From: Pseudomonadota bacterium
Lineage (GTDB): Bacteria > Pseudomonadota > Alphaproteobacteria > Rhizobiales > Rhizobiaceae
Assembly (NCBI GenBank): GCA_023433855.1
Contig: JAEYTV010000113.1
Coordinates: forward strand, 1-16,443
Direction of reading: 5' to 3'
Length of the DNA: 16,443 nucleotides
Part shown: positions 1-7,204 of the stretch, one piece after another
How positions within the stretch are numbered: the stretch's first letter is position 1
How the letters are laid out: the number at the start of each line of letters is the position of its first letter
Notes under the pieces: generated by a model
What the model saw: the letters and a program-made list of their open reading frames with translations, nothing else
Databases searched by the model: none
What the model was told of the DNA's origin: nothing
Position numbers and translations under genes: made by a program

Positions 1-995
1 TCTTTGAACATGGCGACGGACCAGGGCATGTATTCGACCGTGCAGCCATTGGGAATCGCGGCAATCAGGTGAACCTGCACTTCAGGCGCCAAGTGGCTGA
101 CGACCGGCTTGTCGCGTGCCTGCGCGAATTCGGCGATGTCTAGCCAGGGCGTTATGCCTCCTGCCCGAAACGGGTCGATCATGACGAAGTCCGGAGGCGC
201 CACACTGAGAAGTTGCTCGAACCCGCTCAGCCGATAGATGTACTCGCCGGTGGCGATGGGGATGGGCTGTTCCATACTCACCGTCGCCTGCCCGCGCAGA
301 TCGTCATGAGCAATGGGATCTTCGAGCCAGGAGAGGCCGAATTCGGCAATCGCCTGCCCCATCTCGACCGCCTGCTGCACACTCCAGCGCTGGTTGATGT
401 CGCACATCAATTCGATGTCTTCACCAAGCGCCTCGCGGATTAGACGAATTCGTTCGATTTCCTTTTCGCGATTGTGCTCACCAGGCAGCGCGAGCTGCAT
501 CTTGACCTGCCGATGGCCGGCATCAACCAAGCGCCGGCATGCCACCAGAACCACGTCGAGACTGAAATCTCGCATCATGGCTCCGCTCGCATAGGTCGGC
601 ACTGGAGCACCCTTCGCGCCGAGCAGTCGCCATAGCGGCTGTCCCGCGACCTTGCCCCTGATGTCCCACAGGGCGATGTCGAGCGCCGCCAGCGCCAGCG
701 TGAAAATGCCGGCAGGCCCCGAGCCTCCCGCGAGCGCATCGATCCGCTCGAGCAGTGGCGCCGGGTCGAGCGGATCACGCCCGATACACATCTCCGCCAT
801 ATCCTCCACGGCCACCGTCAGTGCACGCGACAGGCCTGCACCAAGGAAAGTAAAGCCAATACCCTCCACGCCTTCGTCGGTGCGCAGGAGAAGCAGCACC
901 GTTGGCCTGTTCGCGTCCGGTCTGGATGGCCCTGCGGCAAGAGGTTCATCGGCCGGCAGGCCGAGTAGGAGAACCTCGTAACCTGTAATCACCAT
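1..995 (-). CDS. Mandelate racemase/muconate-lactonizing-type enolase-superfamily enzyme, probable acid-sugar dehydratase (C-terminus off the left edge)
   Basis: The gene reads leftwards from ATG at 995 and is still open at base 1, so 331 codons of a family usually 370-400 residues long are visible. The N-terminal capping domain (about 1-120) is followed by the barrel. The three metal ligands are D199 (CDIN), E225 (WLEDP) and E251 (TGEY). The mandelate-racemase-type Asp/His dyad is D274 (MIDPFRAGG) and H301 (VVSHL), with E321 (VEYMPW) behind it. The second-strand KxK motif reads K165-M166-Q167, so the second lysine, a catalytic base in mandelate racemase, is glutamine. This suggests a dehydratase relying on the His/Asp dyad rather than a two-base racemase. 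It starts 7 bp after the aldehyde dehydrogenase stop and is probably the last or near-last gene of the left operon. There is no strong Shine-Dalgarno, so translation may be coupled. The substrate is unknown. Family placement is firm; the reaction is inferred. Confidence 0.88.
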   Translation of the reverse strand, partial: MVITGYEVLLLGLPADEPLAAGPSRPDANRPTVLLLLRTDEGVEGIGFTFLGAGLSRALTVAVEDMAEMCIGRDPLDPAPLLERIDALAGGSGPAGIFTLALAALDIALWDIRGKVAGQPLWRLLGAKGAPVPTYASGAMMRDFSLDVVLVACRRLVDAGHRQVKMQLALPGEHNREKEIERIRLIREALGEDIELMCDINQRWSVQQAVEMGQAIAEFGLSWLEDPIAHDDLRGQATVSMEQPIPIATGEYIYRLSGFEQLLSVAPPDFVMIDPFRAGGITPWLDIAEFAQARDKPVVSHLAPEVQVHLIAAIPNGCTVEYMPWSVAMFK

Positions 996-1002
996 GGGGT
1001 GT

Positions 1003-2439
1003 TCAGTCCGCCAGGGAATGGGTGACGAACTTGGAAACCAGATAAGCTTCCATTGCTTCCGACCCGCCCTCGGAGCCGTAGCCGCTGTCCTTCACGCCGC
1101 CGAACGGCGTCTCGGGAAGGCCAAGCCCGTGATGGTTGATCGAAACCATCCCGCTCTCCATCGCCTCGCTCACCTTGGCTGCGGTTCTTGCTGAGCGTGT
1201 GTAGGCATATGCGGCAAGGCCATAGGGAAGCCTGTTTGCTTCCTCGACCATGCTGTCGAAATCGGCGAAGCGCTGCAGCATCATGATCGGACCGAACGGT
1301 TCTTCGTTCATGACCCTTGCCGGCAGTGGGACGTCTTCCAGGATCGTAGGCTCGAAGAAATTTCCTTGGTTGCCGATGCGGCGTCCGCCCGTCGCGACAG
1401 AGGCATTGTGGTCGGCGGCGTCCTGCACGAAGGCCTCCATCGCCTGCACGCGCCGAGGATTGGCCAGAGGCCCCATATCCGTATCCGGATCGGAGCCGTT
1501 GCCGACCTTCAGGCGGGCGGCGCGATCGACGAGTTTGGACTTGAACTCGCCATACACCTTCTCCTGGATCAGGATGCGGGCGGGCGAGGTGCAAACCTGG
1601 CCGGCGTTCCGGAACTTGAACGCCGTGAGCAGGTCGGCGGCGCGCTCGAGATTGGCGTCCTCGAACACGAGCGTCGGCGAATGCCCGCCCAGTTCCATGG
1701 TGGCGCGCTTCATATGCGTGCCTGCCAGAGCCGCAAGTTGCTTGCCGACGACGGTCGATCCGGTGAAGGAAATCTTGCGGATAGCGGGATTGGGGATGAG
1801 GAATGACGATATGTCGCTCGGTACGCCATAGACCAGATTGACGACGCCGGGAGGTATTCCGGCGTCATGCAGGGCGTCGACAATCCGTGAGAGCGCCTCG
1901 GGCGTTTCTTCCGGTCCCTTCAGAATCACCGAGCAGCCGCTGGCAAGTGCGGCGCCAAGCTTTCGGGCCGCCTGCGCGAGGGGAAAGTTCCACGGACTGA
2001 ACGACGCCACCGGGCCGACCGGCTCGCGTATCACGGATAGCCTTACGTCCGGCACGCGCGAAGGGATGATGCGGCCATAAACCCTGCGGCCCTCCTCGGC
2101 AAACCATTCGAAGATGTCGGCCGAAGATTCGACTTCCTGCCTTGCCTGGGCGATCGGCTTTCCCTGTTCACGGGTCAGAAGCGGCGCAATCCCAACGCTT
2201 CGCTCGCGGATCAGCGCGGACGCCTTGCGCAGGACGGCACAGCGTTCAACCGCCGATTTCGCCCGCCACTGCCTGAAGCCCTTGTCGGCGGCGCGGCATG
2301 CATCTTCGAGATCACCGGGCTCGGCGACTGCGACCTGCCCTACCGGCAGACCAGTCGCCGGGTCCCAGAAATCCAGTGTAGTGCGCGCCGCGCCGTCGCG
2401 CCACACGCCATCGATGTAAAGCTGAACCGTCTCACCCAT
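1003..2439 (-). CDS. NAD(P)-dependent aldehyde dehydrogenase (succinate-semialdehyde / 2-oxoglutarate-semialdehyde dehydrogenase-like)
   Basis: This is a complete 478-residue class I/II-type aldehyde dehydrogenase, normal for the family. The oxyanion-hole asparagine N151 lies in SPWNFPL, the cofactor lysine is K174 (ILKGPEETP), the Rossmann signature is FTGST (225-229), the general base is E249 (MELGGHSP), and the nucleophile is C283 (GQVCTSPAR). Overall wording is closest to the GabD/semialdehyde dehydrogenase group. It would oxidise an aldehyde to a carboxylate in the cytoplasm with NAD or NADP. The ATG at 2439 is preceded by AAAGGA about 10 nt upstream. It follows a decayed isochorismatase stub and precedes the enolase-superfamily gene by 7 bp, which fits a role in an oxidative acid or acid-sugar route. 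The exact aldehyde cannot be named: acid-semialdehyde, lactaldehyde or glycolaldehyde-type substrates are all possible. Confidence 0.93.
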   Translation of the reverse strand: MGETVQLYIDGVWRDGAARTTLDFWDPATGLPVGQVAVAEPGDLEDACRAADKGFRQWRAKSAVERCAVLRKASALIRERSVGIAPLLTREQGKPIAQARQEVESSADIFEWFAEEGRRVYGRIIPSRVPDVRLSVIREPVGPVASFSPWNFPLAQAARKLGAALASGCSVILKGPEETPEALSRIVDALHDAGIPPGVVNLVYGVPSDISSFLIPNPAIRKISFTGSTVVGKQLAALAGTHMKRATMELGGHSPTLVFEDANLERAADLLTAFKFRNAGQVCTSPARILIQEKVYGEFKSKLVDRAARLKVGNGSDPDTDMGPLANPRRVQAMEAFVQDAADHNASVATGGRRIGNQGNFFEPTILEDVPLPARVMNEEPFGPIMMLQRFADFDSMVEEANRLPYGLAAYAYTRSARTAAKVSEAMESGMVSINHHGLGLPETPFGGVKDSGYGSEGGSEAMEAYLVSKFVTHSLAD

Positions 2440-2440
2440 C

Positions 2441-2602
2441 TCAGTCAGTCCTTTGGTCTGCGGTTGCCGCGCGCCCCATTTGTCTGGCCTACTGCATCAG
2501 GACGGCGCAGTTGCGTTCAACCACGGTGTTCGCCATCACCGGAAGCAACGGCTCTTGGACGTCAATGACAACCAGGAATGCAGTTACGGCGTCCACAAGC
2601 AT
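2441..2602 (-). pseudogene. Truncated N-terminal remnant of an isochorismatase-family cysteine hydrolase
   Basis: A reading frame starts at ATG 2602 behind a very good Shine-Dalgarno (TAGGAGGCGACG) 14 bp after the GMC stop. It gives 37 residues before TAG at 2491-2489. Residues 9-25 read FLVVIDVQEPLLPVMAN, which matches the first strand and helix of isochorismatase-like hydrolases, including the Asp of the family's Asp-Lys-Cys triad (D14). Reading through the TAG gives ARQMG, as expected for the next helix (typically A-R-x-L/M-G), before the frame ends at TGA 2443-2441, one base before the aldehyde dehydrogenase start. Full-length family members are about 180-220 residues, so the Lys and Cys parts are missing. 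I read it as a decayed gene left inside the operon. The alternative is a short leader peptide that happens to resemble this motif, which I consider unlikely. Confidence 0.6.
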
Positions 2603-2616
2603 CGTCGCCTCCTACT

Positions 2617-4389
2617 TCACGCCGCCGAGGCCGCACCGTATGCGGGGTTGGCTGCGCGCTCGTCCTTGATCAGATCCGCCACGCGCTCGGCGACCATGAT
2701 CGTCGGAACGTTGGTATTGGCGCAAGGAATGGACGGGATCAGCGAAGCATCGCATATGCGCAAGCCGCCGACGCCGTAAACGCGGCCGCTGCTGTCCGTC
2801 ACCGCGAGAGGATCGTCCGTCCCGCCCATTCGGCATGTTCCCACCGGATGCCAGACTCCTGTCACGCACTCGGTCAGATAGTTGTCGAGGACCGTATCGT
2901 CGGCAAGGATCTCCGCAAGCGAAGCCCCTTCGGTCACGAACTTTCTGACAAGCCAAGGCCGCATGGCCGGAAGAGCATCAAGCATCGACGCAAAAATCTG
3001 CATCATGGCCTGGTTACGCAAACCCGGCACTGAGAAGCGGCGAACCCGGTCGGAATAGTTGGCCGGAAAAGCGATGCTGGAGATGCGCGACACGGGCTTC
3101 GACTGCGCCAACGCAGCCGCGAAGCGGAACGCCTCTCTAAGCCTTCGCATGTCGCGCTCGTCGGAAAGCATCCGGAAGTCGACGACCGGCTCCGCGTCAA
3201 TGCTGCCCCCGGCAAGCCGCACACTCCCCTGAGAGTAGGCCTTGTTGACCCACACATAAAGCGTGCCGATCCGGTATCCCATCGCGTGCCAGCCAGATCT
3301 GGCAATGATGGCGAGGCTCATATCGCCTTGGGGACATCCTTCCAGCCCAGATGAGTATCTGAAGTGGGCCTGGGTATGATGGCGATGAGAATCATGCATA
3401 CGGGCGGAGCGATCAAGCAGGCACGACACCGAGATGACGGGGTGCTCGATCAGATTGCGTCCGACACCGCGGCGATCGGCGATGCTCTCGATGCCCAGGG
3501 CAGCCAGTTCGCCCGCCGGCCCTATCCCGCTGCGCATGAGCATTGCGGGGCTATGAACCGTTCCGCAGCTCAGCACGGTCTCCCGCGCGCTGATCGTGCG
3601 GCGCACGCCCTTGCTGTCGCGGAGGACGGCGCCCGTAGCCTCCTTGCCCGAGAACACGATCCGTTCGACCAACGTTTCCGTCAGCACGGTCAGATTGGGC
3701 CGCTCGCGCACATTCCGTGTCAGATATGCATAGGCGCAGGAAACACGCTGGCCGTTTTCGTCGACCGAAGCCGCCACCGGCATGTAACCATCCCGCCAGA
3801 CGCCGTTCTGGTCGTCGATCGACTCGTAGCCTTGCCGATCGAGCTCGCCCGTCACCGCACGAACAAAGCCTGTCCAGTCTTCAGTCGGAAAGCGGCTGAT
3901 CGCAAAAGGCCCATCGGCTCCATGCAAGTCGCCGCCGAAGTTCAGGTCGCGTTCGAGTTTGCGGAAATAGGGCAGGACCGAATCCCAATCCCATCCGGCC
4001 GCCCCGAGACGTCCCCATTCATCATAGTCGGAAGGCGCGCCCCGGTTGGCGCAGAGGCCGTTGATCGTCGACCCGCCGCCCAGTAGCCTTGCCTGCTCGT
4101 AGCGGGCAACGCGCCCGGATTCGGGATCGTTGCGGCGTCCGCTACCCAGGCGCGCCTTCAAGCCACGCCATGTGTAGTCGGGATTGAAGTATGCCTTGCC
4201 CGGATAGTTGGAAAGCACGTCCTCGGTGGCAATCTCGCGGGTCACGTCCTTGCCGGCCTCCACCAGCACGACGGATACTTTCGGGTCCTCGGTGAGCCGG
4301 GCGGCCAGGGTACAGCCAGCCGAACCACCACCGATGATCAGGTAATCGCAGGTTTCGCCGGCCGGAGCGTGATGGCTATCGGAGAACAT
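2617..4389 (-). CDS. GMC-family FAD-dependent oxidoreductase (choline/alcohol dehydrogenase-like)
   Basis: This 590-residue protein has the N-terminal FAD-binding motif LIIGGGSAGCTLAARL (glycines G20, G22, G25), the second FAD strand VVLVEAGKD, the GMC signature RLLGGGSTINGL (101-112), and the C-terminal catalytic pair H514 (VWHPVGTCRMGG) and N560 (NTNVPTIMVAER). It is slightly longer than the usual 530-560. It has no signal peptide and is presumably cytoplasmic, oxidising an alcohol to an aldehyde or ketone. I place the start at ATG 4389: AGGAG (4402-4398) lies 8 nt upstream, and the ATG shares one base with the stop of the previous gene (TGATG), which indicates translational coupling. A GTG at 4395 in the same frame lies too close to the ribosome site. 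The neighbouring aldehyde dehydrogenase could take the product onward. The family is certain; the substrate is unknown. Confidence 0.92.
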   Translation of the reverse strand: MFSDSHHAPAGETCDYLIIGGGSAGCTLAARLTEDPKVSVVLVEAGKDVTREIATEDVLSNYPGKAYFNPDYTWRGLKARLGSGRRNDPESGRVARYEQARLLGGGSTINGLCANRGAPSDYDEWGRLGAAGWDWDSVLPYFRKLERDLNFGGDLHGADGPFAISRFPTEDWTGFVRAVTGELDRQGYESIDDQNGVWRDGYMPVAASVDENGQRVSCAYAYLTRNVRERPNLTVLTETLVERIVFSGKEATGAVLRDSKGVRRTISARETVLSCGTVHSPAMLMRSGIGPAGELAALGIESIADRRGVGRNLIEHPVISVSCLLDRSARMHDSHRHHTQAHFRYSSGLEGCPQGDMSLAIIARSGWHAMGYRIGTLYVWVNKAYSQGSVRLAGGSIDAEPVVDFRMLSDERDMRRLREAFRFAAALAQSKPVSRISSIAFPANYSDRVRRFSVPGLRNQAMMQIFASMLDALPAMRPWLVRKFVTEGASLAEILADDTVLDNYLTECVTGVWHPVGTCRMGGTDDPLAVTDSSGRVYGVGGLRICDASLIPSIPCANTNVPTIMVAERVADLIKDERAANPAYGAASAA

Positions 4390-4868
4390 CAACACTTCTC
4401 CTGAGCAGCGCCCAGGACAAGCGGGGTCGCAGCACCCTCGCGCACGAAAATCCAGCTGATGATGCGCTCCTTGAAACGCCAGCGCCCGTCGTCGCCACGC
4501 TCGTAGACATCGTCGTAGTCGGCTACGACCAGCGGCTCCGCTGGATGCGGCGGCAGCCCGTCATTGGCAAAGAGCGTCAGGATGCACGATCCGCCGACAA
4601 GACCATCGGCGAGCGGCGTCAGGCGCAGATTGGTGAAAATGTGCCTCGCCGTGCGCGGTCCATTGTCCTTGCGACGCTTGTAGCTGTCGCGGATCGCCTC
4701 CCTTCCGACGCTGCGGCCACCGGTCGAACGGCCATAGACGCCGTCGACGGTGAAGAGGTCGGCGACACCATCGGATTGGTCGTGGTCGATCAGATATGCA
4801 AATTCCGCATTCAGCGCCTCGATTTCCAGCCGCAGCAAAAGCAGTTCGCTAAAATTCATGCCGGTCAT
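4389..4868 (-). CDS. SnoaL-like / NTF2-fold small protein (possible dehydratase, isomerase or cyclase)
   Basis: This 159-residue protein has the NTF2-like cone-fold pattern: an N-terminal helix (LRLEIEALNAEFAYLIDHDQ), then DLFTVDGVYG, a glycine-rich turn, GREAIRDSYKRR, then TARHIFTNLRL and a C-terminal sheet (DDVYERGDDGRWRFKERIISWIFV). The conserved His of the RH-I-x-TN motif is H76. SnoaL-like proteins of this size catalyse dehydrations, isomerisations or cyclisations of small hydroxy-acids or polyketides, or act as small subunits. The specific reaction here is unknown. Its ATG overlaps the FAH stop by four bases (ATGA) and its own stop overlaps the GMC start by one base, so the three genes are tightly coupled and presumably act on consecutive intermediates. 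A second ATG at 4859 is an alternative start; neither has a strong Shine-Dalgarno. Confidence 0.85.
   Translation of the reverse strand: MTGMNFSELLLLRLEIEALNAEFAYLIDHDQSDGVADLFTVDGVYGRSTGGRSVGREAIRDSYKRRKDNGPRTARHIFTNLRLTPLADGLVGGSCILTLFANDGLPPHPAEPLVVADYDDVYERGDDGRWRFKERIISWIFVREGAATPLVLGAAQEKC
4398..4402 (-). promoter_or_regulatory. Ribosome binding site that decides the GMC oxidoreductase start
   Basis: AGGAG on the minus strand lies 8 nt before ATG 4389 but only 2 nt before the in-frame GTG at 4395. It therefore supports the TGATG-coupled start at 4389. Confidence 0.7.
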
Positions 4869-5851
4869 TCTAAGCTGATCGTCTTTACAGTGTTCGAAAG
4901 CGTCCCGATTTTCTCGATCGAAACCGAGACTGGGCCTCCCAGTATGCGCAGATCGACATTCTGCACAGCCCTGCCGTTCCCGCTTACCCGCTTGAGCGCG
5001 GTTCCCATAGAGACGATGTCACCCGGCAACATCGTCATGTAGCCGGAAATGAACTCGAGGACCTCGGGGATCTTGTGGGTGAGGTTCTGCGTGCTGTCCT
5101 CGGTGACGAGTTCGCCCTGGTGGTCGCATCTGACCAGAAGCGCATGCGGGTCAGGCACCTCGTCCCGCAGGGTGATCCACGGCCCCATGGGGGAAAACGT
5201 ATCACTGCATTTGTAGCGCCCGGAATAGGAAACGAAGGTATCGATATATTCGATTACCGTATCATCGTCCTTGCGCGGGTGGATGGCACGATAGTGAAAC
5301 GTAGCTTCGCCCCGCATGGTGGGCGACGTTATGTCATTGTGGATGGTGTAGCCGAAGACATGATCCATGGCATTGGTCGCCCGGACGTCCTTGGCCGTCT
5401 TGCCGATAATCACCGCCAGCTCCGGTTCCGGATGAACCCGGCCATAGTGTTCCTTGATCAGGATCGATTCGCCATGCCCCACCAAGGCATTCGCTCCTTT
5501 CACGAAGATCGCCGGATGGGTGGGACCCGACATAATGCGGTCCGAATTGGCGCTGTTGTTGAGTGCGAGGCAGCAAATCTTCGATGGCCTGCGGACCGGC
5601 GGATGCCACTGGATCGCTTCCGAAGCGATAGCGCTTACTGCGCCGGGATCGGTCGACAAAGCGTCGTGAACTTTCGCCAGGTCCTGCATCGCGGCCGGGC
5701 CGGCCTCGATCAACGACACCATGTCGTAGCTCCAGGCAGGCGCAGCGCCCGTGAGTGCCTTCAGCGCTTCCGGGAGACTTACGACCTGGCCGCCCGGCCC
5801 CTCGATGACCAGGATATCTTCATTCTCTACCCTCACGCTTGCGAGCTTCAA
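4865..5851 (-). CDS. Fumarylacetoacetate hydrolase (FAH) family protein
   Basis: This is a 328-residue FAH-family protein. The C-terminal catalytic domain begins near residue 88 (PSKICCLALN). It contains the substrate-side lysine K118 (AIFVKGANAL) and the metal ligands E142 and E144 (HPEPELAVIIGK) and D173 (IHNDIT), followed by FSPMGPWITLRDEVPDP. Residues 1-85 form the usual N-terminal cap. FAH-fold enzymes hydrolyse or hydrate C-C bonds of beta-diketo or 2-oxo acids, for example 2,4-diketo-3-deoxy acid-sugar hydrolases, fumarylpyruvate hydrolase and 2-keto-4-pentenoate hydratase. With enolase-superfamily genes on both sides, I infer hydrolysis of a diketo-deoxy acid. The start is TTG 5851, with AAAGG 9 nt upstream. 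It is the first gene of the leftward operon and is followed by a 4-base overlap with the SnoaL-like gene. The family is firm; the substrate is inferred. Confidence 0.9.
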   Translation of the reverse strand: MKLASVRVENEDILVIEGPGGQVVSLPEALKALTGAAPAWSYDMVSLIEAGPAAMQDLAKVHDALSTDPGAVSAIASEAIQWHPPVRRPSKICCLALNNSANSDRIMSGPTHPAIFVKGANALVGHGESILIKEHYGRVHPEPELAVIIGKTAKDVRATNAMDHVFGYTIHNDITSPTMRGEATFHYRAIHPRKDDDTVIEYIDTFVSYSGRYKCSDTFSPMGPWITLRDEVPDPHALLVRCDHQGELVTEDSTQNLTHKIPEVLEFISGYMTMLPGDIVSMGTALKRVSGNGRAVQNVDLRILGGPVSVSIEKIGTLSNTVKTISLE

Positions 5852-5994
5852 ATCAGCGCACCTTTCTTGCTATCGACGGCGCGACACAAAGAGTGAGCGC
5901 GTTGATTATGGGTTGATCCCGCCGATGACCTACGGGCACTTGCGCCCATTTGGAGCTTCTTGGTTTCCGGACTTTCAGCAAAGACGTCCCGCCA

Positions 5995-6000
5995 ACGCAA
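5995..6000 (-). promoter_or_regulatory. Possible -35 element (TTGCGT) for the leftward FAH operon
   Basis: TTGCGT on the minus strand starts 16 nt beyond the palindrome at 6017-6031, the same geometry as the -35-like hexamers at 8192 and 9708. The -10 partner 16 nt further on is poor (CTGAAA), which would fit an activator-dependent promoter. Confidence 0.35.
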
Positions 6001-6016
6001 ATGGCTTGCGACACAA

Positions 6017-6031
6017 TTTCGATCACTGAAA
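6017..6031. promoter_or_regulatory. Putative IclR-family operator, copy 1 (TTTCG-N5-TGAAA)
   Basis: The sequence TTTCGATCACTGAAA is an inverted repeat with 5-nt arms (one mismatch) around 5 nt. The same pattern recurs at 8161-8175 and 9677-9691. It lies 165 bp before the FAH start and 72 bp before the enolase start, so one site could serve both directions. That the local IclR-family protein binds it is inferred from position and recurrence. Confidence 0.6.
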
Positions 6032-6090
6032 CTCACATTGGCGACCCAGATCCACTTCGCGACGCGGTGCTAGGGGAAAGGCAAATCATC

Positions 6091-6096
6091 AGGAGG
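6091..6096 (+). promoter_or_regulatory. Strong ribosome binding site that decides the TTG start at 6104
   Basis: AGGAGG lies 7 nt before the TTG at 6104. The match and spacing are near ideal and support a TTG start directly before the family's usual N-terminal MKI-type strand. Confidence 0.75.
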
Positions 6097-6103
6097 AAGA
6101 GTC

Positions 6104-7192
6104 TTGAAGATCGAAACCGTCGACAGTTTCCTGCTTTCCCTGCCTTACCGGACGAGTGGAGGCTTCCACTACATTGCCGGCCGGCCCTCGAACGCCCTTG
6201 CAATGCTGCTGATCAGGATCAGGACCAAAGACGGATTGACGGGATGGGGCGAAGCCTTTGGCCACGCCGGCGCGGTCGCGACAAAGTCCATGATCGACAG
6301 TCTGGTGGGTCCGTTGCTGGTAGGTGAGGACGCAAGAAATATCGGCGCGCTGATGGAAAACGTCCGCCGCAAGGTTCATCTATTCGGGCTTAGCGGACCT
6401 ACAATCTACGCCATTTCCGGCATCAACATCGCTTTGTGGGACCTTCTCGGCAAACGAGAGGGCAGACCGGTTTGCGACCTTATCGGAGGCGGGCGCCATG
6501 AACTCTCGGTCTATGCAAGTTTTCTGCGATGCTCATCGGATGAGGCCCTGGAGAAAACCTGCGCCGACGCGCTAGATGAAGGTTATGAAACGGTCAAGCT
6601 GCATGAAATCACGGTGGATCGGATGCGGCTTGCTCGGCACAGCCTTGGCGCACGGACTGCCCTGGCGGTCGATACAAATTGCCCGTGGAGCGTCGACCAG
6701 TCAAAGGAGGTGCTTGCGGCAGTTCGTGACCTGAACCTGCGCTGGATGGAGGAGCCGGTGTGGCCGCCGGACGACTATGCCGGTCTTGCACGTTTGCGTG
6801 GCGCCGGAACGCCGATCTCGGCCGGCGAGAATGCAGCATCCATCGAGGATTTTCAGCGACTTCTCGCAGCCGAAGCCGTGGACGTCCTGCAGCCCAGCGT
6901 GTGCAAGGTGGGCGGCATCACCGAAATGCTCAAGATAATTACACTGGCGAATGATCACAGCATCGAGGCAGTACCCCATTGCGGCTATATGGGATCCGGT
7001 TACCTCGCCAATCTGCACATCGTTGCCTCGCTCGAGCCGACAATTCCGGTCGAGCGGCTCTATATCGAACTGGAAGAAACACCCTTTCCCACCATGCCCG
7101 TTGTCGCTGATGGGCGCACGACCGTTCCGACAGGTCCGGGGCTCGGTTGCGATCCGGATATGAGCATTGTCGAAAAATGGCAGGTCACATAA
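6104..7192 (+). CDS. Enolase-superfamily enzyme (mandelate racemase/muconate-lactonizing type) with altered active-site residues
   Basis: This complete 362-residue enolase-superfamily protein starts at TTG 6104 behind AGGAGG. It has the capping domain (about 1-125, GLTGWGEAFG and INIALWDLLGK) and then the barrel. The metal ligands are D190 (AVDTN), E216 (WMEEP) and E242 (SAGEN). The second-strand motif is K165-L166-H167 instead of KxK. Where mandelate-racemase-type dehydratases usually have Asp (QPDV..GG), this protein has S265 (LQPSVCKVGGITE), with K268 nearby, and the usual His is present as H292 (VPHCG). The His therefore lacks its normal Asp partner, and the chemistry may rely on K165, H167, K268 or H292. 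It is only about 21% similar by eye to the other enolase-superfamily gene in this window, so it is not a recent duplicate. It is followed after 12 bp by the IclR regulator. Acid-sugar dehydratase, epimerase and cycloisomerase are all possible. Confidence 0.88.
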   Translation: MKIETVDSFLLSLPYRTSGGFHYIAGRPSNALAMLLIRIRTKDGLTGWGEAFGHAGAVATKSMIDSLVGPLLVGEDARNIGALMENVRRKVHLFGLSGPTIYAISGINIALWDLLGKREGRPVCDLIGGGRHELSVYASFLRCSSDEALEKTCADALDEGYETVKLHEITVDRMRLARHSLGARTALAVDTNCPWSVDQSKEVLAAVRDLNLRWMEEPVWPPDDYAGLARLRGAGTPISAGENAASIEDFQRLLAAEAVDVLQPSVCKVGGITEMLKIITLANDHSIEAVPHCGYMGSGYLANLHIVASLEPTIPVERLYIELEETPFPTMPVVADGRTTVPTGPGLGCDPDMSIVEKWQVT

Positions 7193-7204
7193 GCTGATTT
7201 TCAC

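Larger units (their letters stand above)
5852..6103. promoter_or_regulatory. Divergent control region between the leftward FAH operon and the rightward enolase/IclR genes
   Basis: This 252-bp stretch between two TTG-started genes has no credible reading frame. It holds the palindrome at 6017-6031. On the minus strand a TTGCGT hexamer (6000-5995) begins exactly 16 nt from the palindrome edge, the same spacing seen at two other sites in the window. The matching -10 (around 5978-5973, CTGAAA) is weak. I see no convincing -10/-35 pair pointing right towards 6104, only the palindrome 72 bp before that start codon. Confidence 0.6.

Noticed and set aside
3364..4086. Long open frame on the plus strand opposite the GMC gene
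   Set aside because: It is antisense to a clear full-length GMC protein, has no ribosome site, and its translation shows no recognisable domain. Long antisense frames are common in GC-rich DNA.
4389..4395. GTG at 4395 as the GMC start
   Set aside because: The ribosome site would be only 2 nt away, whereas ATG 4389 has an 8-nt spacing and a TGATG coupling overlap.
4913..4926. TTTC-TCGATC-GAAA palindrome in the FAH coding region
   Set aside because: The spacing is one base shorter than in the three intergenic sites and it lies inside a conserved protein domain, so it is probably a chance occurrence.
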